DNA of 64,000 nt from an uncultured Desulfovibrio sp. (lineage in GTDB: Bacteria > Desulfobacterota > Desulfovibrionia > Desulfovibrionales > Desulfovibrionaceae). Positions 36,108 to 45,418 of this stretch are shown one piece after another. Position 1 is the stretch's first letter. Each line of letters opens with the position of its first letter. The notes under the pieces were generated by a model, which saw only the letters and a list, made by a program, of their open reading frames with translations, had not been told where the DNA came from and made no database searches. The position numbers and the translations under genes are program-made. Location: assembly GCA_913060505.1 (NCBI GenBank), contig CAJXRQ010000006.1, positions 1-64,000 of the forward strand, written 5' to 3'.

Positions 36108-36254
36108 ATGCGTTACATCAGGTCACAAATCCAACACCACTTCAATCCGCTGCACATATACTGTCGCCTGCGGGAATGGGGTGTATCCTGCGAAGCTGCC
36201 CGCACCGTATGCGGATGTTACGAACGCTTCGTGTACCGCCTGGTATCCCTCTAG
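36108..36254 (+). CDS. Small basic, Cys-containing protein, 48 aa
   Basis: A short frame missed by typical length cut-offs. It starts MRYIRSQIQHHFNPLHIYCR and ends ERFVYRLVSL. It is strongly basic, with four Cys (two as CGC) and many aromatic residues. A good SD, AAGGGAAGGT, lies eight bases before the ATG. I recall similar short proteins with an NPLHxYCRLR core in Desulfovibrio genomes, but cannot verify this. It stands alone in a 436-bp gap between the MFS and TPR genes. Function unknown. Confidence 0.55.
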   Translation: MRYIRSQIQHHFNPLHIYCRLREWGVSCEAARTVCGCYERFVYRLVSL

Positions 36255-36352
36255 CCCCACATTTCCTGTTTTCTAAAGCGTTCATATAAAAAAAAGAATT
36301 ATTCCTGTTGCGCTACACCGAGCCTCTCCTCTATCATGAGGCATTTCAAACA

Positions 36353-36376
36353 CGGCAGGGGTGAGAGAGCCTGCCG
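36353..36376 (+). other. Hairpin in the leader of the TPR gene
   Basis: A 7-bp stem CGGCAGG/CCTGCCG with a 10-nt loop lies 25 bases before the GTG start of the TPR gene, just upstream of its SD. It might modulate translation. Confidence 0.35.
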
Positions 36377-36400
36377 GAAGGCACAGTCCGAGGAGGCACG

Positions 36401-37132
36401 GTGCAGGAATTTCCACAGATTCTGGGCGTATTCTCAATGCAAAAAGAAGCCAATATCGGCACGGGGGGCACCAAGCAAACCCGTGACAACGTCACCTATT
36501 GGTATGTAAGAATACTTTCTCCCAACGATTTTGAAGTACAGCCCCTGAATCAATACCATGTCCCTTCGGGCATCAAGAGCATGGTCAAGAAATCGCAGTT
36601 CCTGACCACCTACACGCCCGAACCCGCCTACTACCGCATGAACACGGTCCCGGCATTGGAATCCCTGTCACGCAAAATCCGCAAGGGAGAAAATGCCTTT
36701 ACCGAAGGCAACCTTAATGAAGCTGAACAACAGTTCATCAAGGCCCTGATGATCGACGACCATAATGTTGACGCCAACATGGGACTGGGCAAAGTCTATG
36801 CGGAGAAAAAGGAATTCGAAAAGCTGAAGCATGTTCTGGAAACGCTGCTTTCCATTGATGAAGTTTTTGTGGTGGAACAACGCAAACGCTTCAACGAATT
36901 CGGAATCAGCCTTCGCAAAAACGGTTTTTATGACGAATCCCTGCGCTATTACAACAAAGCGCTCGAATTCACTGACAAGGACGAAAACCTCTATTTCAAC
37001 CTTGCCCGTGTCCACTACGAACGCGGGGACCGCGACGGCTGCATAAAATCCCTGAAAAGTGCGCTGGCCCTGAACCCCTCATTCGTTGAAGCGCAAAAAT
37101 TCCTGACGCATTGCGAACGTCTTTCGGCATAG
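36401..37132 (+). CDS. TPR-repeat protein
   Basis: A 243-aa cytoplasmic protein. Residues 1-85 have no recognised domain; residues about 88-240 contain four tetratricopeptide-like helical repeats, e.g. GENAFTEGNLNEAEQQFIKA, VDANMGLGKVYAEKKEFE, and ENLYFNLARVHYERGDRDG. The GTG start is supported by GAGGAGGCACG directly before it. TPR proteins scaffold protein complexes; partner unknown. It converges with the membrane-protein gene three bases later. Confidence 0.8.
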   Translation: MQEFPQILGVFSMQKEANIGTGGTKQTRDNVTYWYVRILSPNDFEVQPLNQYHVPSGIKSMVKKSQFLTTYTPEPAYYRMNTVPALESLSRKIRKGENAFTEGNLNEAEQQFIKALMIDDHNVDANMGLGKVYAEKKEFEKLKHVLETLLSIDEVFVVEQRKRFNEFGISLRKNGFYDESLRYYNKALEFTDKDENLYFNLARVHYERGDRDGCIKSLKSALALNPSFVEAQKFLTHCERLSA

Positions 37133-37135
37133 AAT

Positions 37136-37606
37136 TCATGACCAGCGGTGCCTGTCCAAGGCCAACCACCCCGTAGCGCACAGCGCCCATATGACATTAA
37201 AGGCCAGAACAACGGGAATAGTATACCCAAGCATCAGCAGCCCGTTTCCTCCTGCCAGTAGCGCAGCCTCCAGCAACATGAATATGCTCGGAACCAGACT
37301 CAACAGCAGCCCCTTGCAAACCGGACGCCTCGACAAGACCGGCAGCAAAAACAACAATCCCCATAAAGACCAAACCACCATCCGGGGCACGGCCCAATCA
37401 AGGCAAAGACTCGCCCCGGCAAGACCGGACGGCAATATCAGCCCGGCGCCAAAGGCAAACTGCATGGCAAGGCATGCTAACAGGCTCCCCAAAGCCCCAG
37501 CCAAAAGGCAGCTGAAAACATGATGTAATGCCCTCACAGAAAGGACTCCCCCTTGTCTGGTATGAAAATACAAGACCAAACAAAACGGGGAATGATAATC
37601 ACGCAT
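37136..37606 (-). CDS. Hypothetical membrane protein
   Basis: Up to 156 aa with about four hydrophobic segments (VFSCLLAGALGSLLACLAM, MVVWSLWGLLFLLPVL, GLLLSLVPSIFMLLEAALLAGG, IPVVLAFNVIWALCA). No recognised domain. It begins 20 bases after the MOT1 gene on the same strand, so it may be an auxiliary protein of that operon. The N-terminal 20 residues are dubious; a GTG start near residue 21-24 is possible. Confidence 0.55.
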   Translation of the reverse strand: MRDYHSPFCLVLYFHTRQGGVLSVRALHHVFSCLLAGALGSLLACLAMQFAFGAGLILPSGLAGASLCLDWAVPRMVVWSLWGLLFLLPVLSRRPVCKGLLLSLVPSIFMLLEAALLAGGNGLLMLGYTIPVVLAFNVIWALCATGWLALDRHRWS

Positions 37607-37626
37607 TCATGAATGGAAAAGTGGGG

Positions 37627-38823
37627 TCACACTTCAACTTTTCCGCTTCGCAGCAGAAAAGCCACAACCAATCCCGCAACAAAAGCCCAGGCAAGATTCA
37701 ATCCGAGGGCAATACCACACATGCCCAAGGCCACAAACATGCCACCACGTTGCTGAAGGTCCATGACGGCCAATCCCAGTTGAATTCCTGCAAAGATAAG
37801 CAACACTCCCAAAGCGGAAAGCGGTAACACATGCAAAACGGGGATTATCCCCTCGCCAAGGCCCAAGGCAAGAACGAGAAAAATGCCTCCGATGATCAGG
37901 TTGGACCCGGCCGTCCGCGCCCCGAAACGATAGTGGGCGGCCAATCCTCCCGCACCGTGACATAACGGCATGCCACCGATAAAAGCGGCGAACATGTTGG
38001 CCAGCCCCATGCTCACGCACAAGGCTCGCCCCGTTACCCGGTGACTGCGCCTGCCAAAGTATTCGTGGCTCAAATCCCTATTGGCAATCACGGCGTTTCC
38101 CAGAGTCATGGGAATCTGCGGAAGGGCCAGAGCGAGCAAGGCCCAGGAGAAATCCGGCCAGGCTGGCAGGCCGAACGGAAGCATATGAGGCAGAAAGAAA
38201 CCGGGCTGCACGTCGCTCAACCCGGAAGCGCCACCCAACAGCAAGCCGCAAAAGGCCCCGGCCAGAACAACGACCAATCCGGCCGGAAAACGGCGATTGC
38301 CCAGAAGCAACAGTGTTGCGGCCCCAAGCACTATCCCGATGACCGCCCCCACGGAAACCGGTCCGAACGACTGCACGGCCAAAAAAGGTTCTCCCGCTCC
38401 CTGGACTTGCTGGTATGCAGAGGTGCCGGCAATAAAAGACGCGCCCTTGGCCATGAGCAATACACCGGTGGACAACTGAACGCCCCGGATAACGCAAGTA
38501 GGAATGGCCTTGGCCACCCGGTCCACCAACCCGCTCACCCCGAGCAGCAGCAACATGCCCGCCAAAAGCCAGCCGGACGCCGCGATCTGGGCCGGTGTTG
38601 CCGCCGTGGCAATGGCATAGGCGGAAACGACTTTCATAGGCTGCACGGCAATGGGCACCCCATAGTAGATTCCGCCCAGCACATACAAAAGCCCTACGCT
38701 GGCAAACATGCCAATGGGATCAAGACCGTTGATCATGACCAACCCCATGGACAACGGCAGCAAGGCCCCCAGATCGCCAAGGGAACCGGACAATTCCATA
38801 CGATCGAAACGATAGTTGCTCAC
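37627..38823 (-). CDS. MOT1-family molybdate transporter
   Basis: About 398 aa, ten or more membrane helices. Signatures of the MOT1/sulfate-permease-like molybdate transporter family are MELSGSLGDLGALLPL near the N-terminus, PIAVQPMKVVSAYAIA (about 65-80) and MPLCHGAGGLAAHYRFGARTAGS in the second half. Expected to import molybdate into the cytoplasm, feeding the Mo hydroxylases of region 1 and other molybdoenzymes. The start was set at the GTG behind GGGAGAGTAAT; an earlier GTG lies nine codons upstream. Divergent from argB. Confidence 0.82.
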   Translation of the reverse strand: MSNYRFDRMELSGSLGDLGALLPLSMGLVMINGLDPIGMFASVGLLYVLGGIYYGVPIAVQPMKVVSAYAIATAATPAQIAASGWLLAGMLLLLGVSGLVDRVAKAIPTCVIRGVQLSTGVLLMAKGASFIAGTSAYQQVQGAGEPFLAVQSFGPVSVGAVIGIVLGAATLLLLGNRRFPAGLVVVLAGAFCGLLLGGASGLSDVQPGFFLPHMLPFGLPAWPDFSWALLALALPQIPMTLGNAVIANRDLSHEYFGRRSHRVTGRALCVSMGLANMFAAFIGGMPLCHGAGGLAAHYRFGARTAGSNLIIGGIFLVLALGLGEGIIPVLHVLPLSALGVLLIFAGIQLGLAVMDLQQRGGMFVALGMCGIALGLNLAWAFVAGLVVAFLLRSGKVEV

Positions 38824-38975
38824 ATTACTCTCCCGGTTCTTCGAATACACCTACAAGATTAGCGAAACTGGCAGGTTCTGTCATCCGCATGATGCATGTT
38901 TGCGGGTAGATTGACTTACGGCCGGGGTTGGGCAACTATCGCACAGCTTAAACGAAACGGAGAATCGATACGACG

Positions 38976-39881
38976 ATGCAGAAACAACCCACTTCCGAAC
39001 GCAACATGAAACGCTATCAGATGCAGGCTCGGGGTATCATGGAAACCCTCCCCTACATCAGCGAATTCTATAAAAAAACCGTTGTCATCAAATATGGCGG
39101 CAACGCAATGATCGATGAAGACCTGAAAAAGGCCTTCGCGCTGAACGTGATCCTGCTCAAGTACATCGGCGTCAATCCCGTCATCGTGCACGGGGGCGGC
39201 CCGCAAATTGGTCAGATGCTCAAAGCTCTGAACATCCCTTCCGAATTCCGGGAGGGCTACAGGGTCACGGACGACGCCACCATGGATGTGGTGGAAATGG
39301 TTCTGGTGGGCAAGGTCAACAAACAGATCGTCAACCTCATCAACATGAATGGGGGCAAGGCCGTGGGACTCTCCGGCAAGGACGGCATGCTCATCAAGGC
39401 CGAACCCAAGAAGCTTTCCATCAAAAAAGCCGATACGCCCCCGGAGATCATTGATCTGGGCAAGGTCGGCGAAGTGGCGGAAGTGGACGTGGATGTTATC
39501 CGTACCATGGAACAATCCGGTTTCATTCCGGTCATTGCGCCGGTCGGCGTGGACGACAACGGCGACACCTACAACATCAATGCGGATTCCGTCGCAGGGG
39601 CAGTGGCTTCGGCACTGGGAGCCAAACGCCTGCACCTGCTCACGGACGTCCCGGGCCTGCTGGACAAGAACGGGAAGCTCATCACCTCCATGAGCCGCGA
39701 CGAGGCTCTTCAGGTCATTGAGGACGGGACCGCAACAGGCGGCATGATTCCAAAAATCAAATGCTGTATCGAAGCGCTCCCGGCCGTTGAAAAGGCACAT
39801 ATTATCGACGGACGTGTGGAAAACTGCGTATTGTTGGAGATGTTCACCCGCTCCGGCATCGGCACGGAAATAGTTCCATAG
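38976..39881 (+). CDS. argB: N-acetylglutamate kinase
   Basis: A 301-aa amino-acid kinase for the second step of arginine synthesis. Motifs are [24 protein letters not shown], the acetylglutamate/arginine region [28 protein letters not shown] and [10 protein letters not shown]. The N-terminal extension before the kinase core is of the arginine-sensitive type. The ATG lies after CGGAGAATCGATACGACG. A solitary arg gene here. Confidence 0.96.
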   Translation: MQKQPTSERNMKRYQMQARGIMETLPYISEFYKKTVVIKYGGNAMIDEDLKKAFALNVILLKYIGVNPVIVHGGGPQIGQMLKALNIPSEFREGYRVTDDATMDVVEMVLVGKVNKQIVNLINMNGGKAVGLSGKDGMLIKAEPKKLSIKKADTPPEIIDLGKVGEVAEVDVDVIRTMEQSGFIPVIAPVGVDDNGDTYNINADSVAGAVASALGAKRLHLLTDVPGLLDKNGKLITSMSRDEALQVIEDGTATGGMIPKIKCCIEALPAVEKAHIIDGRVENCVLLEMFTRSGIGTEIVP

Positions 39882-40039
39882 TATTTTAAATTTATCATTG
39901 ACGGGCGGCGAATTATTTGCAGCCCCCTCCTTTAGAAAATAGAATTTTCTCTATCTTTTCAATATGTTCATTCACCATATTGCGTCAATTCGCTTTTTAG
40001 GACACAATACGCAAAAAAAGTATCCGGAGCATCACACGC

Positions 40040-41221
40040 ATGTGGCTTGTAATTGTCCTGTCCGTATCAGTATTCATAACAGCCTATGTCGGCTGGCGTG
40101 TCATCCTGCCCATGTCCAAAAAAACAGGCGTACGTCTGGTTGCGTGGGTGCTTCTTGGCGCAATGCTGATAGGACCGCCGCTGGTCCGTATGCTCCGCAA
40201 CAAGGGAGTTCCGCAATCCCTGTTGGATGTTATCGACTGGGCCGATTATGTAGGGCTTGGTTTCATCTCCTTTGTCGTGATGTTCCTGTTATTCAAGGAC
40301 GGACTTCTGGTCACCCGCTGGCTGATTCGCAAATGCAAGCCCAAGGATCTGACCCAGCGCAAGATATTCTTCAAACGCCATGATGCGGAACGACGCAGAC
40401 TGCTCATCAATACGGCCAATGCATTCATCGTTGCCGGAGCAGCTCCCCTGACGGCCTACTCCGTATTCGAAGCGCGCCGGCTGCCGGAAATCGTTCAGGT
40501 CAAACATCCGCTGGCCGGATTACCGCCGGACCTTGAGGGGCTGACCATCGCGCAACTTTCGGACACGCACATCGGCCCCACCATCAAAGGCGACTGGCTG
40601 GCAAGGTGTGTAGAACAGGTCAATGAACTCAAGCCGGACATCATTGTACACACGGGCGATCTGATTGACGGCCATACATCCTGGCTGCGGCCGGACGTGC
40701 TTCCACTTGCAGATCTCAAGGCACCGCTGGGCAAGTTCTTTTGCACGGGCAACCATGAATATTATTCCGGCGTTCGTTCCTGGCTACGCGAGGTGGAGCG
40801 AGTCGGTTTCCAACCTCTTGTCAACGAGCACCAGCTTGTAAAGCACGGCAACGGCAAACTGCTCATGGCAGGTGTTTCGGACCTGGGATCCAGCCGTCTG
40901 GAACCCTCGCACGTATCAAGCCCGGCCAAAGCCATGCACAACGCACCGGCACATCATGCTTCCATCATGCTTGCGCACCGGCCCCGGTCCGTATTCGAGG
41001 CTCGCAAGACCGGCGTGAACCTGCAGCTTTCCGGTCACACCCATGGAGGGCAGTTCTTTCCGTGGACCCATGTCATCCACTATTTCCAACCGTATGTACG
41101 AGGACTGCATATTGTGGACAACACCCGGCTTTACGTGAACGTGGGGACGGGGTACTGGGGCCCACCGCTGAGACTCGGCACGATTCCCGAAATCACCCTG
41201 CATACGCTGACAGGGGCCTGA
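40040..41221 (+). CDS. Membrane-anchored metallophosphoesterase (YkuE/YaeI-like)
   Basis: A 393-aa protein: N-terminal membrane helices (residues about 1-22, 33-50, 70-90), a linker with AERRRLLINTANAFIVAGAAPLTAY, then a calcineurin-like domain with SDTHIGP (about 175), GDLIDGH (about 212), CTGNHEYYSG (about 235), LAHRP and LSGHTHGGQFFP. YkuE-type enzymes act outside the membrane on phosphate esters, possibly lipid-linked. A twin-arginine-like RRR precedes the hydrophobic segment, but the protein is not a typical Tat substrate. Confidence 0.85.
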   Translation: MWLVIVLSVSVFITAYVGWRVILPMSKKTGVRLVAWVLLGAMLIGPPLVRMLRNKGVPQSLLDVIDWADYVGLGFISFVVMFLLFKDGLLVTRWLIRKCKPKDLTQRKIFFKRHDAERRRLLINTANAFIVAGAAPLTAYSVFEARRLPEIVQVKHPLAGLPPDLEGLTIAQLSDTHIGPTIKGDWLARCVEQVNELKPDIIVHTGDLIDGHTSWLRPDVLPLADLKAPLGKFFCTGNHEYYSGVRSWLREVERVGFQPLVNEHQLVKHGNGKLLMAGVSDLGSSRLEPSHVSSPAKAMHNAPAHHASIMLAHRPRSVFEARKTGVNLQLSGHTHGGQFFPWTHVIHYFQPYVRGLHIVDNTRLYVNVGTGYWGPPLRLGTIPEITLHTLTGA

Positions 41222-41323
41222 CCGCGAACCTCGTCTTTTCTCCGCAAATTCGCTTTTATTTCGGGCATTGATTAATCCCCGAATCTAGTGCATTTCTTCT
41301 TCAACAATCACATTGGAGGAATA

Positions 41324-42436
41324 ATGCTCAATTCCGAAAGACTCTTGAACAGCTTTTTCGATATGGTAAAAATTGACAGCCCGTCCTTCAAGGAAGCGGC
41401 CATGGCCCGATTCCTGGTGGATTTTGCAGAACAGCAGGGCTGGGAAGTTCGCGTGGACAAGGCCGGGGAAAAATCCGGCGGTGATACCGGCAACGTAATT
41501 GTCCGCATCCCCGGAACCGGCGTGGGCGAACCTATTGCCTTCTCCTCTCACATGGACTGCGTTCCTCCTTGCCTTGGCATTGAGCCGGTGGTCAAGGACG
41601 GCATCGTTACCTCTGCGGGGGAAACCGTGCTGGGCGGTGATGACAAAGCCGGGATTGCAGCCATCCTCGAAGCGGCTCTCCATGTAACAGAAGAGAAGTT
41701 GCAACATCCCGATCTGTATCTGCTATTCACCATTGCCGAAGAATCCGGCATGCACGGAGCAAAAAACCTCGACCCCGCCGACCTGGAAGTCAAATCCATC
41801 GTGGTGACGGATTCGGGCGGTCCCATCGGTACTGTGACAGTCAAGGCCCCGGCCAAGGCTGCCATCAACATCATCTGCCACGGCAAGCCCGCCCATGCAG
41901 GCATGGAGCCGGAAAAAGGCGTTTCCGCCATCCAACTCGCCGCAGACGCCATTTCGCGCATGAACCTGCTGCGTGTGGATGAGGAAACCACTGCCAACCT
42001 CGGCTCCATCTCCGGCGGAACCGTTACCAACATTGTGGCCGAAACCTGTTCGTTCACTGCGGAAGCCCGCTCTCTGGACGACGCCAAGCTGCGCTGGCAA
42101 CTGGATCACATGCACAGTTGCTGCGAAGAAGCCGCCGCAAAAATAGGTGGCTCCATCGATTTCAAATACGACATTTCCTATCCTGCGCTGGATGTTCCCG
42201 AAGAAGATCCCCTGTTGCAGCAAGCCCGCCAATGTTGCGAAGCGCTGGACCTGCCTTTTGCAGCGGTACCCTGCGGTGGCGGCAGTGACGCCAACATTCT
42301 GTACGGCAAGGGATATCATGTCATCAATATTTCCAACGGCATGGACAAGGTCCACACCGTCAAGGAACAAATCGCCGTACAGGATATCTACGACACGGCG
42401 CGCATGATTGCGGAATTCATGCAAAGTCCACAATAG
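41324..42436 (+). CDS. M20-family peptidase (PepT-like tripeptidase)
   Basis: A 370-aa dizinc aminopeptidase. Catalytic segments are SSHMDCVPP (about 75-83; first metal His and Asp), LGGDDKAGIAA (metal-bridging Asp), FTIAEESGMHGA (Glu-Glu base and metal ligand) and VTDSGG. The dimerisation domain (KAAINIICHGKPAHAGMEPEKG) is intact. Related to peptidase T and its PepT-like short branch; substrate is probably a tripeptide or other N-acyl amino compound. The ATG follows TTGGAGGAATA. Confidence 0.88.
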   Translation: MLNSERLLNSFFDMVKIDSPSFKEAAMARFLVDFAEQQGWEVRVDKAGEKSGGDTGNVIVRIPGTGVGEPIAFSSHMDCVPPCLGIEPVVKDGIVTSAGETVLGGDDKAGIAAILEAALHVTEEKLQHPDLYLLFTIAEESGMHGAKNLDPADLEVKSIVVTDSGGPIGTVTVKAPAKAAINIICHGKPAHAGMEPEKGVSAIQLAADAISRMNLLRVDEETTANLGSISGGTVTNIVAETCSFTAEARSLDDAKLRWQLDHMHSCCEEAAAKIGGSIDFKYDISYPALDVPEEDPLLQQARQCCEALDLPFAAVPCGGGSDANILYGKGYHVINISNGMDKVHTVKEQIAVQDIYDTARMIAEFMQSPQ

Positions 42437-42560
42437 AAATACAGGATTCGACTTTAACGAAAACGGGATATGAAGGACTTTTGCCTCCACAAGCAAGAAG
42501 CACGGCCCTTGCATCCCATCTCTCCACACCTTTCGGTTTGGAATAATTGCAGTAAAAACC

Positions 42561-42594
42561 TTTGCTCCCGATGTGTATATCCATCGGGAGCAAA
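42561..42594. terminator. Terminator between convergent peptidase and GGDEF genes
   Basis: A perfect 13-bp stem TTTGCTCCCGATG/CATCGGGAGCAAA with an 8-nt loop. On the - strand it is followed by GGTTTTTA, so it works best for the GGDEF transcript; on the + strand only AATAAC follows. The rest of the 311-bp gap (42437-42747) contains no convincing gene. Confidence 0.7.
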
Positions 42595-42747
42595 ATAACG
42601 CCGAGACTTCTTCCTTTTAAAATTCAGACAGCCTCCCCTCCATTTCTCAGAAAGAAGAATCAAGTGCGCAAGCGAATTGCGGAACCGACGTGTAGTCTTC
42701 ATACGCGAGGGGGCGCAAGGAGCGAAGCAACACCGTGATCACGTGCT

Positions 42748-44178
42748 TCATCCCCCTTTCACCAGTTGGTTGCGACCACCCCGCTTGGCCCTGTAGAGAG
42801 CCTTGTCTGCTGCCAACAATAGATCATCCGCAGACTCATGGGCCTTGGTTTTGGTGATGCAACCGATGCTGATGGTAAAGGAGATGGCCCCGGCTTCGAG
42901 CAAAAGATTCAGTTCCTCCACAGCAAGCCGAATGCGTTCGCCCACACGAACGGCTGCCTCCGAGGTTGCCCCCGGCAGGATGGTGGCGAATTCCTCGCCG
43001 CCGATACGGGCAAGCACATCCTCTGTCCGCAAACAATCGGAACAGATGTTTACGAATTTTTTGAGAGCCATGTCTCCAACGCCGTGACCCCATATATCAT
43101 TGATATGCTTGAATTTATCGAAGTCGATGAATAACAGGGATAGGTCCGCACCGGTTTCTTCGGCTCGCAACATGTGATGCTCCAACAGACGGTCAAAAGT
43201 CCGCCGGTTGGCAACGCCGGTCAACGGGTCCAGCCGGGCCTGTTGCGCAAGAAGAATCTCATCCCGCTTCCGGCGCCGGATGTCCAGAGCAATACCCGAA
43301 AGCAGCACCGGCGCTCCGGATTCATCCCGCTCCAGAGTTCCAATGACTTCCGTCCATATCCAGTCCTTGTTGCGACGAACGCGAATGTCATATCGAAACG
43401 TACCGCTTTCGTCTTTGATGTAGTCTTGAAGGGCCTGTAAAAAAGGACGACGATCATTGGGGTGAAACATTTGCAACAATGTCCGGACTGGGGAACGTTT
43501 CTTTCCGGTACTGGCAAATCCGGTATCCACGGAATGTCCTCCCAGCCAGATACGATTTCTGACCAGACTGTATTCCCAGGTAAGACTGTCAGTGATGCGT
43601 TGCAAAATGGCAAACTGACGGGCATGGGCATGCAGCCTGCTGCGCAATATGGCGTTGGAAAGGGGGCACACGGCAGTGCGTAGAATAGCTATTTCATCGT
43701 CAGACCAACGGTATTCGCGTTCACAGTCGTTGAAGCCGAGAACACCCCACCATTCGCCGTCCACGATAATGGGAACCGTCAGAAAAGATTTGACATCCTG
43801 TCCCTGCAAAAAAGAGCGCAGCCAACATTCCGGCATATCTCCGACGATTATGCTCTGATGTTCGCCCCGCTTGCGGCTTTCTATGAGGTTCCAGTATTCC
43901 CAATTCCCGGCGTCTACCCGGAACATGCGTAGCGAAGTCTTATCCTTCAACGAGTAACCGGGTGAAGATACCCATTCGGCTACGTAGTCATGGACCAATG
44001 AATCTTCATTGACCTCTACATTCTGAAGAATCCAGACACGGTTTATTCCCGTGGCCATGCCCAACTCGGCCAGTAACGCCTCCACGTTTTCCGGCCAGCC
44101 CGAACCATGGGCAAGAGCTTCCGATCCCTTGGCAATCGCCTGAAAAAGAACTCCGGAGTCCGACAGCCCTTTTACCAT
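42748..44178 (-). CDS. Diguanylate cyclase with GAF and PAS sensor domains
   Basis: About 476 aa. The N-terminal GAF domain (about 20-185) includes FLTVPIIVDGEWWGVLGFNDCEREYRWSDDE. A PAS/PAC segment (about 190-300) includes RYDIRVRRNKDWIWTEVIGTL. The C-terminal GGDEF domain has LDPLTGVANRRTFDRLLEHH, FIDFDKFKHINDIWGHGVGD and the active-site RIGGEEFATIL. Makes c-di-GMP from GTP in response to an unknown signal; no membrane segment. The ATG was chosen with GGGAG ten bases upstream. With the HD-GYP protein this gives both arms of c-di-GMP turnover in the window. Confidence 0.9.
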   Translation of the reverse strand: MVKGLSDSGVLFQAIAKGSEALAHGSGWPENVEALLAELGMATGINRVWILQNVEVNEDSLVHDYVAEWVSSPGYSLKDKTSLRMFRVDAGNWEYWNLIESRKRGEHQSIIVGDMPECWLRSFLQGQDVKSFLTVPIIVDGEWWGVLGFNDCEREYRWSDDEIAILRTAVCPLSNAILRSRLHAHARQFAILQRITDSLTWEYSLVRNRIWLGGHSVDTGFASTGKKRSPVRTLLQMFHPNDRRPFLQALQDYIKDESGTFRYDIRVRRNKDWIWTEVIGTLERDESGAPVLLSGIALDIRRRKRDEILLAQQARLDPLTGVANRRTFDRLLEHHMLRAEETGADLSLLFIDFDKFKHINDIWGHGVGDMALKKFVNICSDCLRTEDVLARIGGEEFATILPGATSEAAVRVGERIRLAVEELNLLLEAGAISFTISIGCITKTKAHESADDLLLAADKALYRAKRGGRNQLVKGG

Positions 44179-44303
44179 ATGACTCACTCTCCCAAAGTGA
44201 AGCGCGAGTTAAACACAAATCGACGTGGCATTCAAGTTGGTCCCGAACTCCCCGGAAAGAGTAACACAATCGTAACGTCCTTCCGGGCCTTGTGCCGCTT
44301 CCC

Positions 44304-45272
44304 ATGTCTGCGTACAACAGAATCATGTTCACCATACCCAAACGAAACGAATCTCTGCGCCGAGCAATAATCTGCCTTGTTCTTCTGGCGCTGGCAGGAG
44401 GCATCCACCTGTTTCCGGGTCTTGCTGGAAGATCCATGCCTATTGATACACGCGCAAAACAATACCTGAACGAAACACTCCTCAAAGCTTCGGCCGCCTT
44501 TGCCGCCGCCAAGGGACTGAACGCGGCAATATCGCTGGTGCAGGAATCCTCAATACAGCTGCAGCCCATGGGCATCGGCCTCAACCTTGCGGCCGGACAG
44601 GTACTCGATCCGATTAACGATATGGTGGAACGTGCATCATGGATATTTCTGGCATCCATGACGTCCGTGGGCATTCAGCAATTCCTGCTACGCATTACGC
44701 CGTGGCTCAGTGTGGAAATACTGCTTTGCGCGGGACTGATACTATATGCGCTCGCCCTGTGGAATCGCCGGAATATCGGCAGGAGTACACGCCTGCTGGC
44801 ACTCAAGATTATCGTTGCCGCCGTTGTGCTCCGGCTCATGATTCCGGTCTCCGTACTGATATACGACCATTTGGACCGACATTTTCTGGCCAAGGATTAC
44901 AAGGCGGACATGCTTACCGTACAGCAGGCAGAGTCCGGCATGCAGGCGTTGCAAAAAGACATGCTGCCGACAAAAGATGAGCAACCCGGCGCGAACACCG
45001 AGAGTTCGTGGACCGACAAATTGGATCCCCGGCAATACATTGATGCCTTGAGTGATTTCAGGAAGCGGGTAGAGGTTGCGGTGGACCGCATAACGGACAT
45101 GGCTCAGGATACCGGCGACACGCTGGTCCGATTGGTGACACTTTTTGTCATCCAGACCATGCTCTTGCCGATAGCGACGATATGGTTGCTGGTCATTCTG
45201 CTCAAGGCAGTGGTGCGCAATGTCGCTCCGCGAAAAGACTGGAATACCTCCGGCGGCTCAGAATCCCTTTGA
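44304..45272 (+). CDS. Hypothetical inner-membrane protein
   Basis: About 322 aa with one N-terminal hydrophobic segment (AIICLVLLALAGGIHLFPGLAG), two central ones (WIFLASMTSVGIQQFLL; VEILLCAGLILYALALW and a following helix LALKIIVAAVVLRLMIPVSVLIY) and a C-terminal pair (LVTLFVIQTMLLPIATIWLLVILLKAVV). The middle contains a soluble, charged loop (about 195-260). No recognised domain. The start is uncertain among a GTG and two ATGs. Divergent from the GGDEF gene. Confidence 0.65.
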   Translation: MSAYNRIMFTIPKRNESLRRAIICLVLLALAGGIHLFPGLAGRSMPIDTRAKQYLNETLLKASAAFAAAKGLNAAISLVQESSIQLQPMGIGLNLAAGQVLDPINDMVERASWIFLASMTSVGIQQFLLRITPWLSVEILLCAGLILYALALWNRRNIGRSTRLLALKIIVAAVVLRLMIPVSVLIYDHLDRHFLAKDYKADMLTVQQAESGMQALQKDMLPTKDEQPGANTESSWTDKLDPRQYIDALSDFRKRVEVAVDRITDMAQDTGDTLVRLVTLFVIQTMLLPIATIWLLVILLKAVVRNVAPRKDWNTSGGSESL

Positions 45273-45418
45273 AAAAGGTTCCTGAAAACCTCCCAAATCT
45301 TTTGCTGTGCCCGGCCAGTAGGCCGGAGAATGGAGGGAGAGCAAGGCGCAAGAAAAAGGCAGAGACGACGCGTTTTTTTGCAACAACGCAGACTGTTGGC
45401 CCATTATTCGGCCCCGTT

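Noticed and set aside
42454..42702. 82-codon - strand frame in the gap after the peptidase gene
   Set aside because: It spans a strong terminator hairpin, lacks an SD, and has no recognisable features.
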